64,000 nt of DNA, from contig CM051457.1 in NCBI GenBank assembly GCA_028274465.1, forward strand, positions 103,353,982 to 103,417,981. The letters run 5' to 3'. A model generated the notes under the pieces. The model saw only the letters and a list, made by a program, of their open reading frames with translations. It had not been told where the DNA came from and did not search any database. The DNA is from Plantago ovata (taxonomy: Eukaryota; Streptophyta; Magnoliopsida; Lamiales; Plantaginaceae). Within the stretch, counting starts at the first letter, position 1, and the number at the start of each line of letters is the position of its first letter. Both the position numbers and the translations under genes were made by a program. Shown in pieces: positions 57,430 to 64,000 of the stretch.

Positions 57430-57581
57430 GGGCGTCGCCTACCCATCATGCATGAGCGGTGTACACGTAATGGATGGCGCCTATCCATTCTAGTTCTAAA
57501 CGTGGTCAAGCACATAATGGGTGCCGCCTACCCATACATAAAATATGCGGTCCGACATATAAGAGGGTGCCGCCTACCCTC
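57430..57581 (-). other. Array of four short hairpins in the copia-2 leader RNA
   Basis: Homologous to 2051-2201. Stems on the plus strand are 57430-57444 (GGGC/ACCC, G-U in sense RNA), 57470-57488 (ATGGAT/ATCCAT), 57517-57535 (ATGGGT/ACCCAT) and 57563-57581 (GAGGGT/ACCCTC). Loops are GTCGCCT, GGCGCCT, GCCGCCT and GCCGCCT. Three stems of 6 bp differ from each other but each pairs perfectly. Confidence 0.65.
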
Positions 57582-58072
57582 GCATGCATAGCGGTCGAAC
57601 GGAAAGTAAAATACTTGGTACTTAAATATGCATTGTCAAACAATAGCATATCGAGCAAACAAAACAAATAGTAGCCTATGTGGATGCCAAATGACTTCAT
57701 GATTTCATTATGAAAATTATAATCCCATACTTATAATCTCTATGAAATAATTGAAAATTTGGACTAGATTGAAAAATCGAAAATTCTATCGACCAAGTAG
57801 CAATTTTCGAAAACCCGAAGGACTTAATTGTAATTTTTAAAACCTTGGAGGTGTTAAATCTAAAATTCAAAAGTAGAAGGACTAATTTGCAATAAACAAT
57901 AAATTGATAATTACAAATAAGCCCTTTAACTTTATACTAATTAAATTTAACCCCTCTAGTTAAAAAAATTACAATTAAATCATATTTATATTCCAAATAT
58001 AAAATTCAATCCTCAAAATTTTCAAAATTCGATTTTGGGTCCAACCCGGGAAAATATATATATATTAAAATA

Positions 58073-58132
58073 TGGGACGGGACCGTGCCTGCGGCCGCGG
58101 GCGCCTGCGCCTGACGCAGGCGGCCCGGTCAA
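58073..58132 (-). other. Short GC-rich block in the copia-2 leader
   Basis: Counterpart of 2701-2880, about one third of the length. It keeps the outer parts (GGGACGGGACC, GCGGCCGCGGGCGCCTGCG, ACGCAGGCGG). Deletion here or expansion in copia-1 explains the difference. Confidence 0.75.
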
Positions 58133-58281
58133 TATATATAATTTTTTTTCTTTTTGAAGAATATAAATTCTAAATTTATATAAAAAACAAAACTTTTGAA
58201 AATCGAATTAATCATAGAATCAATTGCATCCACATATCTACAAAATCATGCAATATATATACGTATATACGTAATCAATTA

Positions 58282-58299
58282 ACCTGGCTCTGATACCAC
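58282..58299 (-). other. Primer-binding site of copia-2 (initiator Met tRNA type)
   Basis: The minus strand reads GTGGTATCAGAGCCAGGT just inside the 5' LTR. It contains TGGTATCAGAGC, the usual plant copia primer site. Confidence 0.92.
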
Positions 58300-60386
58300 G
58301 GTAAGAAAATACGGTCAGAGTTACCCCTAGGGTACGCAGCGAAATTTCAAAAAATTTCTTAACATACAGGTTAATTGATTATGTATAGGCCATATATATG
58401 TAAACACGTCAATTAGAAAACTAACCTTACTTCCAAAGCAGCTTCCAAGTCTTCGTAATAATCTTGTGTATCTTCTCCTTCGCCGAAGTCGAAGATATCT
58501 GCAATATTCTGATTATCTGCAAGACAATAAGAGTTAGTTTCCAACTCCTAGAACCTCAACCTTGGTATCCACGGATGAACAGCCTATCGGAAGAATGCTA
58601 GGATATTTTTGTGTGACCAAGAAGACGGGGCGGTGATTCCTCCGACAAGGTGGCGCGCGCGTGTGGCTTTATAGAGGAGGGGAGAGTTTTTATTTTTTTA
58701 AGAAAACTGGGTATTCAACTGTGTGAATGTCTATTGAACTGTATGTCGAAAACTCTCCAATAGTCTACTATATATAGTAGTCAATAGAAGCCTAAAGCAT
58801 AAGCAATTAGTCTTCGTAAAGGAATAAGAATCTAATTCTTATCGCACTAGGAAACCAATATCAAGTCTAGATTCATTCCCAATCAAATTAAAACTCAATC
58901 AGGAAAATCTAACTTATCCCTTGGACTTCTAATAGAGGAAGGAGTCGAACTCCTTCCCCTACTCCACCTCCTGCGCACGCGCTCATGACCTACGAGAGAT
59001 AGGTAGGTCCTAATTTTGGGGCCCACTTATAGTTCTAAGGCAATTCAAACTCCAAGTAGATTTTGCCCATGTGCATATGTTAATTCTAAATTAACATATC
59101 CTTTCAAATCAAACCTCTATTATATTTCCAAAATATAATCTTTTAATTGTATTTACATAAAATACAATTAATTAGCCAATTCAATTAATAATTCCAAATC
59201 ATTAGTTGAGCCACCAAATATTATAATTAATTCCAAACCAATTATAATCCATCAACCACAATTAATTCCAAATTAATTGCGATTCCATCTTCAAGGATAT
59301 TCGGATAAGCTGAATCACCACATAGTGTGACCCATAGGGCCTCATTGTATTAAGCAAGTCCTAGACTAGGCAAAATGGAATTCCTAGATGGTTCCATTTG
59401 CAATATTAATATATGAGGACGTTTGAGAGGTTTCTCAAAGCAAACCCTTTCGTTGCGAAGTCTGTTGCGCTCAACGCGGCGATGGTAACGTCCCTTCATC
59501 TGACTGACTCGATTGCATCTAGGATCGATGATGTGTCTATCCCAATAATACATCCATGGGCGTCTCAGGGAGTTGCTTGGTTACTAAGATATACTTATGA
59601 CCATCATAATATATCAATGCACTGGCCAGTGACTTTACCAACACAACTATGAAGACTATGAGCAGTACTCTCCTGTGCTACACATGAGAGATGAATCCTT
59701 CACAAAAACACTTATCATCCCCATTTGTATGTAGCCATAATCCTGGATCATGTCTTAGGTCAACTGCTTATTCAGAGCTGACATCGACGGGTCCACCAAG
59801 GATATGGGGCAACAAATGTGATGATAAAGTCCTGTAAGTCCAAAGGACGACTGGCATCACTTCGACAACTTACCGGTTCCCATAGACACTTCGGTGTAGA
59901 GTATACATCGATGGGAGTGTCCGGTGGGTACTTCCATTGTTCGACAATCCTTCTCCGAACAACTATGCGCAGTTATGGGAACGTTTCTCGATTGTCCAAC
60001 AATCCGTTCCGTGGTCGTGGGATCGGCTCACACTTGCTCCAACAAGTATAACCTCCACGCATACTAGTCTCATCTGGTTCATTCAGACCCCCACATCCGA
60101 GACGAACCTCGACTAGGGAGAGTTTAGGATAGATGATAACTCACATAGCTCCCACTATCAGTGTGATCGGTCATCTATCCGAGGGGACATGTTTAATATC
60201 AATACAGACAAAAATAGAGATATGACATGATGCATGCCTGGTGTAATATAAATATGAAAGCGATACTCAATAGCAAAACAACAAACATATATTATATTAC
60301 GTTGACCCGTGTAATAGTACATATATGCCCTCTATAAGGGCTCCATGCCCTTAATAAGGACTGTCTCTAGGACATATACACTATCA
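58300..60386 (-). repeat. 5' LTR of copia-2
   Basis: 2087 bp, GGTAAGAAAATACGG (first base changed from T) to ACACTATCA, followed by the GGAAC duplication. Confidence 0.94.
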
Positions 60387-61013
60387 GGAACCTGAGGAAG
60401 GCATGAGGACCCAGGTCGACCACCCCTGGTCGGTCCCTAGGGGGCCCGCCTTCTTGAATATTCCATGAGACCTGAAAAGTCAATAATGCCCTCCAAATCC
60501 TAGACCGGATGTTTGGGCCAAAGCCCATGGACCTTCTTAATGGGCTTGGGGAGGAGGATTCCATCTCAGCCGGACACTTGTCACGATCCTACATAAAGTG
60601 ACAATACAATACAAGGAGTATATAAGGAGACCTCACTCCATCATTTAAAGGTAATCAACAATCTCCAACTCTCCATCAATATTTCTCTCACTAGGTAAGT
60701 CGTCCCTCCGGTCTGATCCTCGACAGACCGGGCACGAGGCACTAACCACCCCCCCCCCCCATCTAGTCTATTTTAGGTGCCAAAAAGTCACGAGGAGACT
60801 ACCAAAAGTCTATTTCAAGAACGAGGAAGCTACATGAAGGTCACCTAAATATCAGAGGAAGACCCTATGAAGAAGACCCAAGTAGTTTCCTCCGAAGACT
60901 CAAGAGGCCTTCCTTTGAAAGGACTCAAAGTAACATCCTTTGAAAAAGACCAAAGTACCTTCCTTTGAAGACTTAAGGCGAATTAGAAAGAAAGCACGAA
61001 ATACCCTTCAACA
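60387..61013 (+). repeat. 3' LTR of element F, right part
   Basis: Resumes at GGAACCTGAGG and ends ACCCTTCAACA, then CATAA. It aligns with about 40490-41144 of the 5' LTR. It lacks a short segment near 60700 and has a C run at 60748-60760. Confidence 0.9.
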
Positions 61014-61448
61014 CATAATGACAAAAATAAATAAATATTTTATTATATAAGAACTAATTATAATATAAAAAAAAATAGTTTTATTTTAATATTACAATAT
61101 AAAATAGTATTTGTTATTATAATTATAAGTAGTATATAACCAAGTAGTTGACGCGTGGAGACAGCGAGTGTAAGGCCCGCGGCCCGGATGAAGCCCGCTT
61201 CTTTTTCTCGCTCATTCTCCTCCATCTATCGGACTCTGCCTTGAGTCCTCCTCCTTTCTTCAACAACCCTTCTTTTTCTATGTAATCTTTGCTGCCTCTT
61301 CACGTCTTTTCTTTTCCTTTGAACTCCATCTCCACTTCGATGCATCAACGGAAAACGATGGAAGGCCATCACCTCACACAGTACTTGATTTTTGACGATT
61401 CTTGATAGGTCACTCATGACCCTGGCACACGAGACTAAAGTGAAAGGG
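61014..61448. other. Host-like DNA between element F and the CACTA element
   Basis: First 130 bp are very AT-rich, then a more GC-rich stretch with pyrimidine-rich runs. The 63-codon minus-strand frame here has no recognisable similarity. Nothing firm can be assigned. Confidence 0.4.
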
Positions 61449-62030
61449 CACTACAAGAAATCCTGAAAATAGCCACCAACCGTAGCGCCGGATACTATTC
61501 GTGGCTAAATTAGCCACGAATCGGCATTTTAGCCTCAAATAGAATCTAATTAGCCACAGATAATTTATTTGTGTCTATTCGTGGCTAATTTCGCCACGGA
61601 TAACTTATCCGTGGCTAATTAACTATCCGTCACTAAATCTGCTGACTTAGAAAAATATCTTTTTAATAATATGGAAAATAAATAAAAATGAAAATTAAAT
61701 ATGGCCACGTATAGAATCTATACGTGGCTAGGTTTAGTTAAACAAATTTTTTTAGCCATAATAAACCCAGATTGGGCTCTTCTTCTTCATTCCATTCAAC
61801 GCCCCCAAATCAGAAAAACCCTAACCCCCATTCCAACGCCGCACACCACTCGCCCCCACCACCGGTCACCGGCTTGCCTCCAACACCGCACACCATCTGA
61901 GCCCTCCGCCTCCATCACCGGTCACCGGCTTGCCTCAAACACCGCACACCACCAGCAGACTCGGCTTCCACCACCAGATCTGGTTTGTTCTTTCTTCTTT
62001 GGTTTATTATTTATTCCTCTTTCGTAGTAT
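61449..62030 (+). mobile_element. CACTA (En/Spm-type) DNA transposon, one terminus
   Basis: Begins CACTACAAGAAATCC, the CACTA inverted-repeat end, after GGG (possible 3-bp target duplication). Subterminal copies of CGTGGCTAA in both orientations follow to about 61730. One perfect 12-1-12 palindrome lies at 61497-61521 (ATTCGTGGCTAA/TTAGCCACGAAT). They are the expected transposase-binding repeats. From about 61760 a Pro/His-rich leader-like stretch includes a duplicated unit around CACCGGTCACCGGCTTGCCT (61851-61945). No transposase is recognised, and the other terminus (CTTGTAGTG) was not found. Confidence 0.75.
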
Positions 62031-62930
62031 CTTTCAAATTATTTAGATTCGTGTCTTGCTTATCCCTTCATCTTGCCATGGGTTTAGTTCCTTTTTGTTT
62101 TTTTTTTTTTTTTTTTTAGATTTAGATCATCTATGCTTATGACATTATTTAAATTAGATTCGTGGAAGTGCTACATAATTACTTTTAGTTTTGCTCGAAA
62201 TCTTAATCTTCTTCGAAATGACTAGTCAAGGCCACATATTGGTTGTTGTTTCATTGAATACTTTGGTCTGTTGGGCTAAATTTTTTAGTGAAAGTGTGTA
62301 GTGTTTAGGAGGATTCTGATGTAGAAGAAGAGGTGAGAGGTCAAAAATGGACTAAGACAGCTGTATATATCTTGGTTCAGGTTAATATCTACCCTTTGTT
62401 CATGTGCCCTGGAAATTTTAACTATCTTCTATATCTTGAGACCTTGTTACATGCAAAGGCATTACATATTATAGGTGAATGATCTATGCTTTAATGATGT
62501 GCAGGGTGTCGGTAGAGTTGTGCCCGTCGAGCAATAGTTCGCCTTAGTGCGTTGTAATAAAACCGTTTTGGTTATCTGAATTAATTCTAATTAAGTAATT
62601 AAGAATCCCTTGTTTGCCTTGTTTACATTCTTCGGTATTATACGTACTTAAACAATTATCTGTAAATCCGGTCATACATCTTGGTAACCATAAGTCTGGT
62701 ATGCATGTGTGATTGCATACTGTGGGATAAGACTTTAGTTGTACGTAAAATTGGTCAGCAACGATCATGTCTTTAGGATTGCGACATGAGTATCTAAAGT
62801 TGCTTTGTTGGGATTCTATACCTTAGTGATGGCCATCACCTATGAGGGGTTGGCTTATCCAGGCTGACTGATCGAGCGAGATCGATAGGAACCACTTCAT
62901 ATGGTTCGGGGAATCATATGGGACCTGGAC
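62031..62930. other. Unassigned sequence right of the CACTA end
   Basis: AT-rich with a T-run at 62097-62118. It may be the interior of the CACTA element on the left and the far 3' part of element G on the right, with the boundary not visible. A 74-codon minus-strand frame (62544-62768) has no recognised family. Confidence 0.35.
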
Positions 62931-64000
62931 ACGACGAGAAGTGAACAACTCACTACAATTGCCGTTAAGACGAAAAACACCTCCCCAAACCTATTCGAGA
63001 GAATAGGTTTGAGCACAAAAGACGAAAAGAAAGAGAAAAACTCTACAAGACGCCTCCCCAAACCTATTCGAAAGAATAGGTTGGAACACAAAACAAAAAG
63101 AAAAAGACAAACTTTACAACGACTCAAAGACGAAAGACAAGATCAACGAAGTAACCCCCTCCCCAAACCTATTCGATAGAATAGGTTTAATACAAGGAAT
63201 CACACACCTCACACTACCTCCTTCTTAGGCATTTGGCAATCTCTAATCGAGGTGAAGAACTTGTCGCCTCTTACGTACATAATTACACGGTTTACAACCA
63301 TAGATTCTAACATGCATCATTTTATAAGGTCATCGTGAACCGCAACAGAAGAAACACCACTCAGGGTGATGTCGAGACTACTAAGCTTAACTAGTGCACA
63401 TGCGAATGTGACAAACCAAGCGAGACAAGCCTTAAACTACTTGCAAAGTGATGCAACATATGATCAGTGGTCATAAACACTTAGTCTACTCAATAAAAAA
63501 GTTCAAGAAACTTGGCAATAAACTCCACAGACAACAACGTGCAACAACTAATCTAGGGATGATATGCATGCAAAAATTTGAAAAACACGACAAATCACAA
63601 GAACTTGAGCTAACAACAGGCATACATGAACCAAAGAGCACATAGTACTGAAAATCCAATGACCCCTCCCCAAACCTAGACTTTTGCTCGTCCTCGAGCA
63701 AAGAAAAGTTGATATGAAAGGAAAAATTGGATTGAAAGTACACTTGCCTGAGATAAAGGTTCGTGTCCAACTCCTATAAATGAGTAGTACCTGAAAGGAC
63801 TCAAGAAACAAGTGAAAACGGAGGCCCATAGGTGGAAGAAAAGGCGAAAAAACTAGGATTTTTGGGGGTCAGACCAAGGGGGCCGCTTGTAAAGCGGCCC
63901 GCTTGGATCCATCCAAGCGCCCCGCATGGACACTGACGAATTCCAGAGAGTTTGTCAATTCCCAGGCGGACCGCTTGGGATTTTCAAGCGGCTTGCTTGA
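62931..64000 (-). mobile_element. Element G: 3' interior of an E-related LTR retrotransposon
   Basis: Minus-strand sequence collinear with about 49850-50400 of element E (conserved words GTGGTGTTTC, GCGGTTCACGA, GATGATGCATGTTAG-type, AAGGAGGTAGTGTGAGG). It carries three AACCTATTC/GAATAGGTT hairpins. At 63661-63700 it has TTTGCTC-GAGGAC-GAGCAAA followed by GGTTTGGGGAGGGG on the minus strand. At 63871-64000 it has AAGCGG/CCGCTT palindromic words. It runs off the right edge. No coding region is recognised. The left limit is approximate. Confidence 0.7.
62988..63187 (-). repeat. Three AACCTATTC/GAATAGGTT hairpins in element G
   Basis: Perfect 9-bp arms at 62988-63009, 63061-63082 and 63166-63187. 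Sense-strand loops are TCTC, TTTC and TATC. Each is followed on the sense strand by TGGGGAGG. Confidence 0.9.

Larger units (their letters stand above)
42378..60386 (-). mobile_element. Ty1/copia retrotransposon copia-2, Angela-like, carrying nested element E
   Basis: Bounded by perfect target duplications GGAAC (42373-42377, 60387-60391) within the F 3' LTR. Minus strand. It has a 5' LTR (58300-60386), initiator-Met-type primer site, leader with hairpin array, gag-protease-integrase, RT, RNase H, polypurine tract and 3' LTR (42378-44223 plus 52462-52689). Without element E it is about 9.8 kb. The polyprotein frame is broken in at least three places. The outermost base of the 5' LTR has changed (GGTAAG instead of TGTAAG at 58300). 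Confidence 0.94.
39992..61013 (+). mobile_element. Element F: small non-autonomous LTR retrotransposon, host of the nested insertions
   Basis: Bounded by perfect target duplications CATAA (39987-39991, 61014-61018). Without copia-2 it is about 3.0 kb: LTR 1153 bp, interior 789 bp without any coding region, and a second LTR. LTR start (TGTTNGTGTTAAAATATGTC), LTR end (ACCCNTCAACA), the polypurine tract and about 200 bp of 3' interior match element B in sense orientation. F thus looks like a deletion derivative of the Tat/Grande-like family that used its proteins in trans. The interior is largely 81-bp tandem repeats. Confidence 0.88.

Noticed and set aside
62951..62965. CACTACAATTGCC as a second CACTA terminus
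   Set aside because: Same orientation as the first end and it matches only 8 bases. A partner end must read CTTGTAGTG on the plus strand.

Overview
The window is plant nuclear DNA, most likely from a flowering plant and probably a eudicot. It is almost entirely nested LTR retrotransposons around one recognisable host gene. The plant assignment rests on Ty3/gypsy Tat-type elements with a second RNase H, a chromovirus with a C-terminal chromodomain, Angela-like Ty1/copia elements, a CACTA terminus and a pectin-methylesterase-inhibitor-type gene. Nothing bacterial, organellar or viral was seen.

Layout, left to right. (1) 1-5145: the 5' part of a minus-strand copia element (copia-1), with an open gag-protease frame running off the left edge and a 2.1 kb LTR. 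It sits in the antisense ORF of (2) element A, a decayed minus-strand Tat/Grande-like element (5146-15614) that also holds a solo LTR (13586-15235, target duplication GTGGT). (3) 15615-18009: unassigned DNA, then an LTR plus 3' end of an old gypsy element (C). (4) 18010-38557: element B, a fairly young Tat/Grande-like element with equal 750 bp LTRs and target duplication CTATA. It carries gag-protease-RT-RNase H-second RNase H-integrase on the minus strand and, between pol and the 3' LTR, a spliced gene on the opposite strand with its own TATA box. B was hit by a solo LTR (18049-19431) and by chromovirus D (25330-30792, target duplication AATGT). (5) 38558-39991: host DNA with a PMEI-like gene at 38848-39438. 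(6) 39992-61013: a three-level nest. Small non-autonomous element F (CATAA) contains copia-2 in its 3' LTR (GGAAC), and copia-2 contains the gag-protease-only element E in its own 3' LTR (ACTAT). All three target duplications are perfect. (7) 61014-64000: host-like DNA, a CACTA transposon end (61449), unassigned DNA, and a minus-strand relative of E (G) running off the right edge.

Relationships. A and B belong to one family. F shares LTR ends and about 200 bp of 3' interior with that family but has no coding capacity, so it was probably mobilised in trans. E, the solo LTR in B, and G form a second lineage that carries unusual palindromic motifs.

The least explained structures are RNA-like. 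They are four tandem hairpins with a near-constant loop and changing stems in the copia leaders, invariant 9-bp hairpins in E and G mostly followed by a polypurine-like tract, and rapidly changing palindromic motifs in the LTRs and leaders. The antisense spliced gene of A and B, with a palindromic 66-bp triplicate upstream of its promoter, is the most complete unexplained gene system.
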